6,679 nucleotides of DNA from JARLFX01 sp036404255 (GCA_036404255.1 DASWOP010000292.1:1-6679); one strand, 5' to 3'; shown: positions 1 through 5,969, counted from the first letter of the stretch. Numbers and translations: made by a program. The notes: a model not told the origin generated them from the sequence alone.

Positions 1-139
1 CACCTCCGTTAAGAACCAGGGCGGCGAACTGAAACTCGTCAACCTCACCAAGAAGATCGAAGACCTGATGCAGATCACCAAGCTCGTCACCGTCTTCGAC
101 ATCTACGACGACGAAGCCAAAGCCATCGCCGCCTTCTAA
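1..139 (+). CDS. STAS-domain anti-sigma-factor antagonist (C-terminal part)
   Basis: This is a partial gene that enters from the left edge. The frame starting at base 2 gives 45 residues, from TSVKNQGGELKLVNL to DDEAKAIAAF, and stops at TAA 137-139. The segment matches the last helix and strand of SpoIIAA/RsbV-type STAS domains: a KNQGGELKLVNL strand, the helix KKIEDLMQITKL, then the closing VTVFDIYDDEAKAIAAF. Known members bind an anti-sigma factor (serine kinase) in the cytoplasm and release the sigma factor, depending on phosphorylation of a serine. That serine would lie upstream of this window and cannot be checked. A strong terminator follows 21 bases after the stop, so this is the last gene of its transcript. 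A STAS domain ending a longer protein is possible, but the ending is typical of stand-alone antagonists of about 110-130 residues. Confidence 0.82.
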   Translation, partial: TSVKNQGGELKLVNLTKKIEDLMQITKLVTVFDIYDDEAKAIAAF

Positions 140-160
140 CCCTCGCTTCAATCGCAGACC

Positions 161-200
161 AGAAAGGCCGTCGCATAAGCGACGGCCTTTCTCTTTCTAT
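161..200 (+). terminator. Intrinsic terminator of the STAS gene
   Basis: A perfect 14-bp stem (161-174 pairing with 179-192) closes on an ATAA loop. The stem is AGAAAGGCCGTCGC with its exact complement. It is followed by the T-rich run CTTTCTATTT (191-200). Position just after the stop codon, a GC-rich core and a pyrimidine/T tail all fit Rho-independent termination on the + strand. On the - strand the tail after the stem is GGTCTGCG, so it would terminate the oncoming sedolisin transcript less efficiently. Confidence 0.9.
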
Positions 201-212
201 TTATCATCCCCA

Positions 213-241
213 CCAAATTTTGTCTCCCTCCAAATTTTGTC
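213..241. repeat. Short direct repeat (CCAAATTTTGTC twice)
   Basis: The 12-mer CCAAATTTTGTC occurs at 213-224 and again at 230-241, 17 bp apart. TCATCCC also occurs on both sides of it, at 204-210 and 240-246. The arrangement looks like a small local duplication at the left edge of the dispersed-repeat cluster. No function is evident. Confidence 0.6.
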
Positions 242-425
242 ATCCCGTAGCGTAGCGGAGGAATCTGCTTCTTCTTTTGCTTTTGTTGTTGCTTTTTGCC
301 TTGTCATTCTGAGCGCAGCGAAGAATCCAGACGAACCTGCGCGCAGCCCATACCGCATCAAGCTTCCGCTGCACGAACCGTTTTGCCTCTGCCCTTCCTC
401 ACGCAGTGCAACGAAAAATCTCAAC
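239..425. repeat. Cluster of three diverged copies of a dispersed hairpin repeat
   Basis: Three units lie in the same orientation. Copy 1 (about 240-268) holds CGTAGCGTAGCGGAGGAATC. Copy 2 (303-330) holds GAGCGCAGCGAAGAATC. Copy 3 (about 397-424) holds CACGCAGTGCAACGAAAAATC. All share a GCG/GCA-rich centre followed by GNANNAATC. Copy 2 can fold: ATTCT (306-310) pairs with AGAAT (322-326), with inner GC/GC pairs. Copy 1 folds similarly, ATCCC pairing with GGAAT (one G-T pair). I recall such 'CATTCTGAGCGNAGCGAAGAATC' units as abundant intergenic repeats in Acidobacteria and some other phyla; that is memory, not a search. Open frames crossing this stretch read as 'FFAALRMT', a typical artefact of the repeat, so I call no gene. 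The rest of 269-504 shows no RNA gene, no clear terminator for the sedolisin gene and no promoter that I can support. Confidence 0.65.
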
Positions 426-504
426 TGCCAAATCCCCACAAATCCGCACCTGGCTCACACTCGCGCGCACCAACCATCAACTGATGACCATGCCTAACCT
501 CACC

Positions 505-3500
505 TCACTGCACAATTAAAGTCACCGCTGCGGTGTGCGTCACGGTTGTTGTGCCGGAGGTTCCAGTCGCGGTAACAGTAACGGCATATGTCCCCGGCGG
601 AGTCGGCGTCGAAACGGGCGGGTTCGGTGTGGTCGGCGGCGCTGTCTTTCCGCCGGCGCACCCCGAAGCCGCTAACATCCCAATCGAAATAACCGCCGCG
701 AGAACGCCTGCAAAGCGTCTTCTTCTGGGCAGCACCAGCATCAGAATCCCGCTCAAGGCAATCCCTGAGCCAACTTCGTACCAGAGTCTAGACAAAGTGC
801 CCTGCGAGCCTGAGGCATTCGGTTTATAGGCATTCAGCATCAGCGATGTCGCCGCAATGGGCTGAGTGCTGCTGAGCGTCACGGTACTGGGACTAAAAAT
901 AGCATTCGCAAAGCTCGTGCTGAACTGCACATTCCCCGTAAAGCTGTTGAGCCCGGTCAGGACGAACGGAACCAATATAGAGCTTCCAGACTTGACAGTG
1001 ACCGAAATCGCCGCCGGAGTCAGCGTAAAGTCGGGGATTAGGTTGATAACTGTGACGGCAGCCGATCCATTGGATACCGCGAAGGTGCCGTCGCCGAGGT
1101 AAGCAGCCGCTGCCGTATGCGAACCCAGGGTGACAAACGCCGGATGAAGCGAATAAGTTGCTGTCCCCGCAGTCAGTGGTACAGGTGCTTCCATCGCGAG
1201 ATTGTCAAACAGAAACTGCACCATGCCCGTCGGCGTCGCATGGTTCGCGCTGGAGCCGGAAGCGACGGTAGCCGTGAGTTGGATCGGCATGCCCGAAACC
1301 ACTACTGCTGGGGCAACTCTCACCACGGTCGTCGATGGCACATTCCAGCTATTGATCGTGATCGCGAACGAGCTCTTTGATCCTGCAAAGGTAGGGTCGC
1401 CGGAATAGGCAGCCTGCACCGTGTAGATGCCTCCACTCATGTTTGCCGTATCGAGTGAATATACTGCTGCGCCGGAGCTAAGCGGCACGGCTGTCCCTAC
1501 CGCCACATTGTTGAGCAGAAACTGTACCGTCCCCGTCGGAGTCGAGCTAATCGCACTCGAGCCCGAAGCGACGGCAACCGTGAGTTGGATCGCTGTACCC
1601 GCATCAACCACCGCTGGTGTCCCATTCAGCGTAGTCGTCGAGAGTGCCTGCCCCACCGTCCCCACGATGGGCGTCACCAGGCTCCAGCTATTCACCAGGT
1701 TGAACGCATCCACCGAACCCCAGCCCGTTGCCAGGTCATATCCCACCCCGGCAGAGTAACCCACGCTTCCGCTCGCCGGACAATCCAGCGTTCCCGCCAC
1801 ACATGGGCTCGCATTCGATCCCGCAGTCACATCGTGAAATAGACTGCTCGCATACGAGCTATTCGCCAGCGCATAGATCGTCGGATTCGCATTTCCAATG
1901 CGTGCGCCACTCTTCTGCACCACCAGAGCGAGTAAGCCTGCGAAGGCAGGCGTTCCGAACGACGTACCAGCCCCCGCAATGGACGGATAACCAGCGGAAT
2001 CAAGATAGCCGTTTGTACAGTTCCCGGGTATACATGCCAGATAAGGTACCACCACGAGGGATACATCCGGAATATCGCGTGAGGAATCCCTCGGAACGCC
2101 CACTCCCACCTGCCAATACGGCTTGGTGAAATAGTGGCTCCTGCCTCCGCCGCCTCCTGAAACATCCCCCAGGTCACCCCAGGCAACTTCTGGTATGTAC
2201 GAGAGCGCGGACCCCATGTTGGCTCCGTTCGTGGCAGACCAGTATGTCCCGGAGCCTTCGTTAAATACCGTGCCGCCGATAGCTGTCACCAGTGGAGATG
2301 AGGCCGGAAAGTTGACAGAGAGGCCACGGGTGGCTACACCTCCAACCGAATCGTAGTCACAGTCGGTGGCGCCGAAGTCTCCTGTATCGGCGACGATCGT
2401 TTGCCCTTGCGCACTGGCCATCTGCAGTAAGGGGTAATAGGAGTTCACGGAGCTTTGGCTGAAACTGTTATCGGCTTCACAATCTCCGTAACTGATGGAG
2501 ATAATCGGTGCCAGATTGTTGTCGATCACTCCTGTCAGAGCATCCATCATCACATCCCGCCCTCGGGCGAAGATAATCTCGGCGGAAGGCGCAGTGGCGC
2601 CAGCCCATTCGAGATCAAGCTCGGACTCTACCAGATCGGACATGGAAACTCCCGGATCTGGGCCGTAGAGAACTTGAGTTGGCACGCTTGGGATCAGCCC
2701 GCCCGCTGCACGGAATCTGGCGATATCTGAGAGATCGACATTACTCTGTCCGACGACGGCAATAGAAACGCCGCGACCATTGATTCCTGAGGTTAACAGC
2801 GGAGTTTCGTTGTAGATCGTGTAGAAATCCGCCGGCGCTATCTCGTGGTCAATTCCGGAAGGGGTGTTGAAGGTGGCTGCTGGACGTGCATCGCCCGCGA
2901 TCTTTCGCATCGCTGATGTTCTTGCGGAAGGCGTATGGCTCGGCGGCTTCAACCGGAAATCTTGCAGCCCCGAAATACCACCCACCACCTTCGCAATCTC
3001 ATTCGGCAACTGCGGCGCAGCCAGACTGGAAATATGGCTCTGCCCATCCATCGTCAGCCGGTGAATCTGCGTGTGAAATGCACGATTCGCCTGCGCCACC
3101 GTCCCCGAAAACCGGACAAATATTCCACCGCGCGCAATCTGCGTCACGGCAAATCCCTGGCTGGCCAGCCAGTTCGAAACCTTCTGCAAATCCTCGGGTG
3201 CCAGGCCAAACTGCGCTCCAAACTGCTCCGGCGTTAGCCACTGGTGATAACGTGCCGACGCAGGGTTCTGCTGGTCCTGTAGCAACTGCGTCAGCGTCGC
3301 CTGCTGCTCCGCAGTCAGATTGAAGCGCAACGCAAGCTCGGAAAGCTGGGTATCTCCCGCGGCTGCACCAAGGTCGGCGGCACGGAGCGTAGCCGCGGGA
3401 ACACTTCCCCGCACCTCAGAGAGTTGCGACGGGTCAATGGCTTTCACAATACGTTGCGGCGCGGCAGCACCGTAAGCCGCCACGCAAAAAAAGAAGGAGG

Positions 3501-3537
3501 TTATGAGACCAGGAAGGCTACGGACAAACAATCGCAT
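505..3537 (-). CDS. Secreted S53 sedolisin (pro-kumamolisin) peptidase with Ig-like domains
   Basis: A serine-carboxyl endopeptidase of the kumamolisin/sedolisin type, presumably acting outside the cytoplasm. Numbering is from an in-frame ATG at 3552; the preferred ATG is codon 6 (3537), because GGAAAGG (3543-3549) sits 5 bases before it and ATG-3552 has no ribosome-binding site. Order: signal peptide to about 31; pro-kumamolisin activation domain about 65-200; catalytic domain about 230-622; two Ig-like repeats about 627-838; a third Ig-like segment from 840, interrupted by a membrane hairpin (926-964), with its end at 985-1015. The active site is complete: Glu309 and Asp313 in ESELD, oxyanion Asp392 in GDFG, and Ser531 in GAGTSFGTP. 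Calcium ligands fit Asp574-Val575 and Gly602, Gly604 and Asp606 in GVGYD. Six cysteines in the catalytic part (358/398, 507/512, 584/591) suggest disulfides. The gene is apparently monocistronic. At about 1010 residues it is much longer than classical kumamolisins because of the C-terminal modules. The substrate is unknown. Confidence 0.93.
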   Translation of the reverse strand: MRLFVRSLPGLITSFFFCVAAYGAAAPQRIVKAIDPSQLSEVRGSVPAATLRAADLGAAAGDTQLSELALRFNLTAEQQATLTQLLQDQQNPASARYHQWLTPEQFGAQFGLAPEDLQKVSNWLASQGFAVTQIARGGIFVRFSGTVAQANRAFHTQIHRLTMDGQSHISSLAAPQLPNEIAKVVGGISGLQDFRLKPPSHTPSARTSAMRKIAGDARPAATFNTPSGIDHEIAPADFYTIYNETPLLTSGINGRGVSIAVVGQSNVDLSDIARFRAAGGLIPSVPTQVLYGPDPGVSMSDLVESELDLEWAGATAPSAEIIFARGRDVMMDALTGVIDNNLAPIISISYGDCEADNSFSQSSVNSYYPLLQMASAQGQTIVADTGDFGATDCDYDSVGGVATRGLSVNFPASSPLVTAIGGTVFNEGSGTYWSATNGANMGSALSYIPEVAWGDLGDVSGGGGGRSHYFTKPYWQVGVGVPRDSSRDIPDVSLVVVPYLACIPGNCTNGYLDSAGYPSIAGAGTSFGTPAFAGLLALVVQKSGARIGNANPTIYALANSSYASSLFHDVTAGSNASPCVAGTLDCPASGSVGYSAGVGYDLATGWGSVDAFNLVNSWSLVTPIVGTVGQALSTTTLNGTPAVVDAGTAIQLTVAVASGSSAISSTPTGTVQFLLNNVAVGTAVPLSSGAAVYSLDTANMSGGIYTVQAAYSGDPTFAGSKSSFAITINSWNVPSTTVVRVAPAVVVSGMPIQLTATVASGSSANHATPTGMVQFLFDNLAMEAPVPLTAGTATYSLHPAFVTLGSHTAAAAYLGDGTFAVSNGSAAVTVINLIPDFTLTPAAISVTVKSGSSILVPFVLTGLNSFTGNVQFSTSFANAIFSPSTVTLSSTQPIAATSLMLNAYKPNASGSQGTLSRLWYEVGSGIALSGILMLVLPRRRRFAGVLAAVISIGMLAASGCAGGKTAPPTTPNPPVSTPTPPGTYAVTVTATGTSGTTTVTHTAAVTLIVQ
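658..777 (-). other. Membrane hairpin (TM-RRRR-TM-Cys) inside the sedolisin C-terminus
   Basis: Within the sedolisin (residues 926-965 of the 3552-start numbering) lies a hydrophobic run of about 17 residues ending ILMLVLP. The turn RRRR (943-946) follows, then a second hydrophobic run, FAGVLAAVISIGML, ending in AASGC. A proline/threonine-rich linker (970-987) and a final beta-rich tail come after it. By the positive-inside rule the arginines face the cytoplasm, so both flanks would be outside. RRRR plus helix plus ASGC also resembles an embedded lipoprotein signal, but the -3 position is Ala rather than Leu, so this is a weak match. Confidence 0.7.
1039..1674 (-). repeat. Two tandem Ig-like repeats (306-bp period) in the sedolisin gene
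   Basis: Two consecutive Ig-like (Big_3-type) units of about 102 residues each. AIQLTVAVASGSSA in the first aligns with PIQLTATVASGSSA in the second, and TPTGTVQFLLNN with TPTGMVQFLFDN. The DNA is also similar: the segments 1211-1286 and 1517-1592 align at a 306-base offset and both contain GTGAGTTGGATCG (1274 and 1580). Such domains usually act as spacers or carbohydrate/surface-binding modules on exported enzymes. The DNA similarity suggests a fairly recent internal duplication or continuing gene conversion. Confidence 0.85.
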
Positions 3538-3542
3538 GAATA

Positions 3543-3549
3543 CCTTTCC
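3543..3549 (-). promoter_or_regulatory. Ribosome-binding site of the sedolisin gene
   Basis: On the - strand GGAAAGG lies 5 bases before the ATG at 3537-3535. It overlaps codons 2-4 of the longer frame starting at 3552. This decides the start in favour of 3537, giving the N-terminus MRLFVRSLPGLITSFFF, a compact basic-then-hydrophobic signal peptide. Confidence 0.65.
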
Positions 3550-3611
3550 CATCGATAAGTCTCGTGCACCATCCTGCCAGGTGCTTCGAGCTCATCTGCT
3601 ATGGGGAAGGA

Positions 3612-3647
3612 GGGCATAAAGTGGTAAAAATATTCCACTTTATGCCC
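3612..3647. promoter_or_regulatory. Perfect 13-bp inverted repeat upstream of the sedolisin gene
   Basis: GGGCATAAAGTGG (3612-3624) is followed after a 10-base AT-rich spacer (TAAAAATATT) by its exact reverse complement (3635-3647). It lies about 75-110 bases upstream of the sedolisin start and about 105 bases beyond the lemA stop. On the - strand it is followed by TCCTTCCCC, not a T-run, so it is a poor intrinsic terminator for lemA. A dyad operator, or a 5'-leader hairpin if transcription starts near 3667, are the better readings. A weak -10-like TATAAC lies at 3679-3674 on the - strand, but no convincing -35 accompanies it. Confidence 0.6.
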
Positions 3648-3742
3648 CTGCTGCGTTGATTACTGCCTGCGGCGTTATAGAAATGCACTTTTTACCGCCC
3701 GTGTAGCCCGTACAAATCACCGATAGAGCACCGTGAGTTACC

Positions 3743-3768
3743 GTGGATTTTTAGTGCGAAAAATCCAC
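3743..3768. repeat. Inverted repeat over the lemA stop codon
   Basis: GTGGATTTTT (3743-3752) pairs perfectly with AAAAATCCAC (3759-3768) around a 6-base loop. The stem includes the last codons and the TAA of lemA. No T-run follows on the - strand (GGTAACTC comes next), so it is not a canonical terminator. It could be a 3'-end stabilising hairpin or a weak terminator. Confidence 0.5.
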
Positions 3769-4332
3769 CTTCGGAGCATTTTCCGATCCAGCCTGCCCCT
3801 TGAAATACTCATCCCGCACATGAAATCCGGCCATATTCGCCCATATGCTGTTCGGGAACTGCTGAATATAAACGTTGTAAGCCTTCAGCGCGTTGTTATA
3901 CCGTCCACGCTCCACGGCGATCCGGTTTTCCGTCCCTGCCAGCTCATCCTGCAGCCGCATAAACTGCTGATTAGACTGTAGTTGCGGATAGTTCTCCTGC
4001 AACCGCTGGAACTGCACCAGCGCGAGATCCAGCTTCCCGTTCGCCGCAATGCTGCTCGGCCTGTCCGGTGCAGAGATCACGCCCGCCCGCGCATTCGCAA
4101 TGTTGGTCAGCACAGTCGATTCTTCCTTGGTGTAGCCCTTCACCGTCTCCACCAGGTTGGGAATCAAATCGGCCCGTCGTTGCTGCACAATCTGCACCTG
4201 CGACCAGCTCTGGTCCACGTCCGCATTCAGTTGAACCATCTGATTCTTCGCGCCCACATAGCTGCCGAAAATCAGCAGCACGACGAGCACAATGACGCCT
4301 ACAACCCCCAGCGCGATCCAAAGACCTTTCAT
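3751..4332 (-). CDS. lemA: LemA family membrane protein
   Basis: A 193-residue protein, the usual LemA length. The start at 4332 is chosen because AAGGAG lies 6 bases before it. An earlier in-frame ATG at 4395 has no comparable site and would place 21 polar residues before the membrane segment. Residues 3-25 form one N-terminal membrane helix (WIALGVVGVIVLVVLLIFG). The rest is helical: VDQSWSQVQIVQQRRADLIPNLV (39-61), ENYPQLQSNQQFMRLQDELAGTENRI (about 113-138), and the C-terminal signature FPNSIWANMAGFHVRDEYF (159-177). These are the diagnostic LemA blocks. LemA proteins are thought to sit in the cytoplasmic membrane with a soluble helical domain; their biochemical role is not settled. The gene follows the TPM gene by 66 bases with no terminator between, so the two are probably co-transcribed. 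A hairpin covers its stop codon. Confidence 0.95.
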   Translation of the reverse strand: MKGLWIALGVVGVIVLVVLLIFGSYVGAKNQMVQLNADVDQSWSQVQIVQQRRADLIPNLVETVKGYTKEESTVLTNIANARAGVISAPDRPSSIAANGKLDLALVQFQRLQENYPQLQSNQQFMRLQDELAGTENRIAVERGRYNNALKAYNVYIQQFPNSIWANMAGFHVRDEYFKGQAGSENAPKVDFSH

Positions 4333-4338
4333 TCCACT

Positions 4339-4344
4339 CTCCTT
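4339..4344 (-). promoter_or_regulatory. Ribosome-binding site of lemA
   Basis: AAGGAG on the - strand lies 6 bases before the ATG at 4332-4330. It fixes the start of lemA at that ATG and implies independent translation initiation rather than coupling to the TPM stop at 4399. Confidence 0.8.
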
Positions 4345-4398
4345 ATGGCTATTTCCTTCTATGATTTGACTCGACATACGCACGCTCCGGTTCATACT

Positions 4399-5205
4399 TT
4401 ACCAGCCGCCACCTGCACCGCCACCACCAGAGCTTCCGCCCCCAAAACCACCAAACCCACCACCGCCGCCGCCTCCACCACCCCAGCCATCGCGGTCACG
4501 TCCACTCCCGCCACCGCCGCCCAGGGCGCTGCCAATCAGCATCCACAGCAGCCCAGAAGGCCCTGCATGCGATAGCACAAAAATAATCACCAGTACGATC
4601 AGAATCCCGGCAATAGCGCTAAAAATCCGCTGCGCCTTCGTGATCGGCTGCTGCGCAGGCATCGCCCGTTCCGCCGGCATATTCGCCAGGTTCACGCCTG
4701 CATCCGCCGCCGCGACCTGCGCCACCCGCTGCACGCCCAGCGTCACCGCGCCGTCATAGTCTCCAGCGCGCAGCTGAGGCACCATTTCCCGGCCAATATC
4801 GCCCGCCTTAGCGTCATTCAGCGCGCCTTCCAGCCCGTAGCCTACCTCAATCCAGCGTTTGCGGTCCTGCACCGCAAACAGCAGAAGCACGCCCTTGTCC
4901 GTCCCCTTGGGCCCCACCTTCCACTTGGCAAACAGTTCATTGGCAAACTGCTCAATCGCCTCGTCCCCGGTCGTCTTCACCACCGCCACCGCGATCTGTG
5001 CATGCGCCTGCTGATCCACCTCCAGGCACAGCTGATCCAGCCGGGCCATGGTCTCCGGCGAAAGCACGCCCGCCATATCCGTCACATACCCAGCGGGCTG
5101 CGCCGGCATGTCCTTCAGTGTCTCCGCATGCAGCGGCAGCAGCGCAAAGGCGCAGAACGCCACCACGGTACACAGAGTCTTCCAGTAATTCCTGCAATGA
5201 GCCAT
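4399..5205 (-). CDS. TPM-domain membrane protein with glycine-rich tail
   Basis: A 268-residue protein of the TPM (TLP18.3/Psb32/MOLO-1, YgcG-like) family. An export signal covers about 1-27 (TLCTVVAFCAFALLPLHA, then ETL). The TPM domain spans about 38-160, with YVTDMAGVLS (40-49), KWKVGPKGTDKGVLLLF (94-110) and RKRWIEVGYGLEGALNDA (115-132). A membrane segment follows at about 194-213, a second hydrophobic stretch at 216-228, then a glycine-rich tail from 229 ending in Trp268. The domain would face the periplasm. Plant relatives are linked to phosphatase activity and photosystem repair; the bacterial role is not established. The start at 5205 is preferred because a longer frame from GTG-5247 would begin inside the upstream terminator. 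No clear ribosome-binding site precedes 5205; GTG-5208 is an adjacent alternative. It is the first gene of a unit with lemA; TPM and LemA genes are common neighbours elsewhere. Confidence 0.9.
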   Translation of the reverse strand: MAHCRNYWKTLCTVVAFCAFALLPLHAETLKDMPAQPAGYVTDMAGVLSPETMARLDQLCLEVDQQAHAQIAVAVVKTTGDEAIEQFANELFAKWKVGPKGTDKGVLLLFAVQDRKRWIEVGYGLEGALNDAKAGDIGREMVPQLRAGDYDGAVTLGVQRVAQVAAADAGVNLANMPAERAMPAQQPITKAQRIFSAIAGILIVLVIIFVLSHAGPSGLLWMLIGSALGGGGGSGRDRDGWGGGGGGGGGFGGFGGGSSGGGGAGGGW

Positions 5206-5213
5206 CACGATGC

Positions 5214-5219
5214 ATTCTA
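5214..5219 (-). promoter_or_regulatory. Possible -10 element of the TPM-lemA unit
   Basis: TAGAAT on the - strand matches a sigma-70-like -10 hexamer. It ends 8 bases before the ATG at 5205, so transcription would start within 1-3 bases of the start codon. No good -35 is visible: the hexamer at a 17-bp distance is GAGCAA. The terminator just upstream means the unit needs its own promoter between 5206 and about 5250. Confidence 0.3.
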
Positions 5220-5246
5220 CGCTGGGCGCATTACCCTTGCTCGACA

Positions 5247-5277
5247 CAAAAATAGGGCATCCCCGAAGGGATGCCCC
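5247..5277 (-). terminator. Intrinsic terminator of the DUF4142 gene (UUCG loop)
   Basis: Read on the - strand, a perfect 9-bp stem GGGCATCCC/GGGATGCCC (5276-5268 and 5263-5255) closes on the tetraloop TTCG. It is followed by TATTTTTG (5254-5247). A UUCG loop, a GC-rich stem and a T-run, 23 bases after the DUF4142 stop, make a classic Rho-independent terminator. It separates this gene from the TPM-lemA unit. Confidence 0.92.
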
Positions 5278-5300
5278 GAAGTACTCCCTGGCAAAACCGT

Positions 5301-5963
5301 CTACTGTGCCGGAGGAGGCATTGGCGGATTCGACCTGTGTCCCGAAGGCACATCCACGTTCTGGTCCGCTGCAATCTGCTCAATCATCCTCAGGTGATGC
5401 CGTATCACCTTCTGGCCCCCCAGCACTCCGGCCTTCAACTCTGAATCCGTCGTGTTGGCGGCCTCCATCATGAACTCATGCAGGTCTTTGCGATGGTCCA
5501 TCACCATGTGGGCAATGTATTCCTTGTCAAACTCCACGCCGGAAAGCTCATTCAGCTTATCCAGCTCGGCCTGGTCCTTCTTCTCCAGCTTCTCCGGCGG
5601 ATTCACACCAAGGTTCTTCGCAATCGGCGCCATATCGGCGTTCAGCTTCGTATGATCCGTCACCATCAGCTGGCCGAAATTCTTTACCGCGTCGGTATTA
5701 CCCTTTTGAGCAGCCACTTGGCCTGCCTGCACTTCAAACATGCCACCGGCTGCCGCCTTCTTCAGAAACATCTTGTCCTGCATCGCCGGATCAGCAGCAG
5801 TCCCGCCCATCGGGTCCTGAACCGCAGTCGGAATACCCGAGTTACGCGAGCCGGGGTCCTGCGGTGTGTTCACCGGGCTTCCCATTCCATCCTGCGCCAG
5901 AAGCGGGCCGCAACACAGTAGTGCACCTGCAAGGATGCTCATCGACATACGCTGAAATTTCAT
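5301..5963 (-). CDS. Exported DUF4142 protein
   Basis: A 220-residue protein with a signal peptide (about 1-24, MSILAGALLCCGPLLAQ, then DGM), a Pro/Gly-rich linker (about 26-60) and one DUF4142 domain (about 61-200). Domain blocks visible are DKMFLKKAAAGGMFEVQAGQ (63-82), FGQLMVTDHTKLNADM (96-111), FDKEYIAHMVMDHRKDLHEF (145-164) and VIRHHLRMIEQIA (186-198). The family is a predicted four-helix, ferritin-like bundle. His104, His152, His157, His162 and His189/190 recur on the helices and could bind metal, which is an inference. The function is unknown; proteins like this are often found in the periplasm of soil bacteria. The start at 5963 is supported by GAGGAG 6 bases upstream; an in-frame ATG at 6017 would put 18 polar residues before the signal peptide. 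The tail is proline-rich (NPPMPPPAQ). The gene stands alone, with its own terminator, and diverges from oligopeptidase B. Confidence 0.92.
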   Translation of the reverse strand: MKFQRMSMSILAGALLCCGPLLAQDGMGSPVNTPQDPGSRNSGIPTAVQDPMGGTAADPAMQDKMFLKKAAAGGMFEVQAGQVAAQKGNTDAVKNFGQLMVTDHTKLNADMAPIAKNLGVNPPEKLEKKDQAELDKLNELSGVEFDKEYIAHMVMDHRKDLHEFMMEAANTTDSELKAGVLGGQKVIRHHLRMIEQIAADQNVDVPSGHRSNPPMPPPAQ

Positions 5964-5969
5964 TACCTT

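Noticed and set aside
237..497. Open frames on both strands over the intergenic repeats (also 197-439 on the - strand and 296-484 on the + strand)
   Set aside because: They translate the dispersed repeat itself (FFAALRMT-like strings). They lack ribosome-binding sites, resemble no protein family and begin next to a terminator.
1728..2129. 133-codon + strand open frame (and 1827-2186 on the - strand in another frame)
   Set aside because: Both are inside the sedolisin catalytic domain, which has complete active-site motifs. Their composition (Pro/Arg/Ser-rich, or Trp/Arg-rich) is typical of antisense shadows.
4381..4570. Proline/glycine-rich low-complexity DNA as a possible tandem repeat or recombination site
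   Set aside because: It is the ordinary Gly-rich tail of TPM-family proteins, and no fixed repeat unit is seen.
3982..4575. 197-codon + strand open frame across lemA and the end of the TPM gene
   Set aside because: It runs opposite two well-supported genes. The low-complexity Thr/Ala/Pro end comes from reading the Gly-rich tail in antisense.
5206..5247. Longer start (GTG at 5247) for the TPM protein
   Set aside because: It would begin in the T-run of the DUF4142 terminator, has no ribosome-binding site and adds 14 residues before a normal signal peptide.
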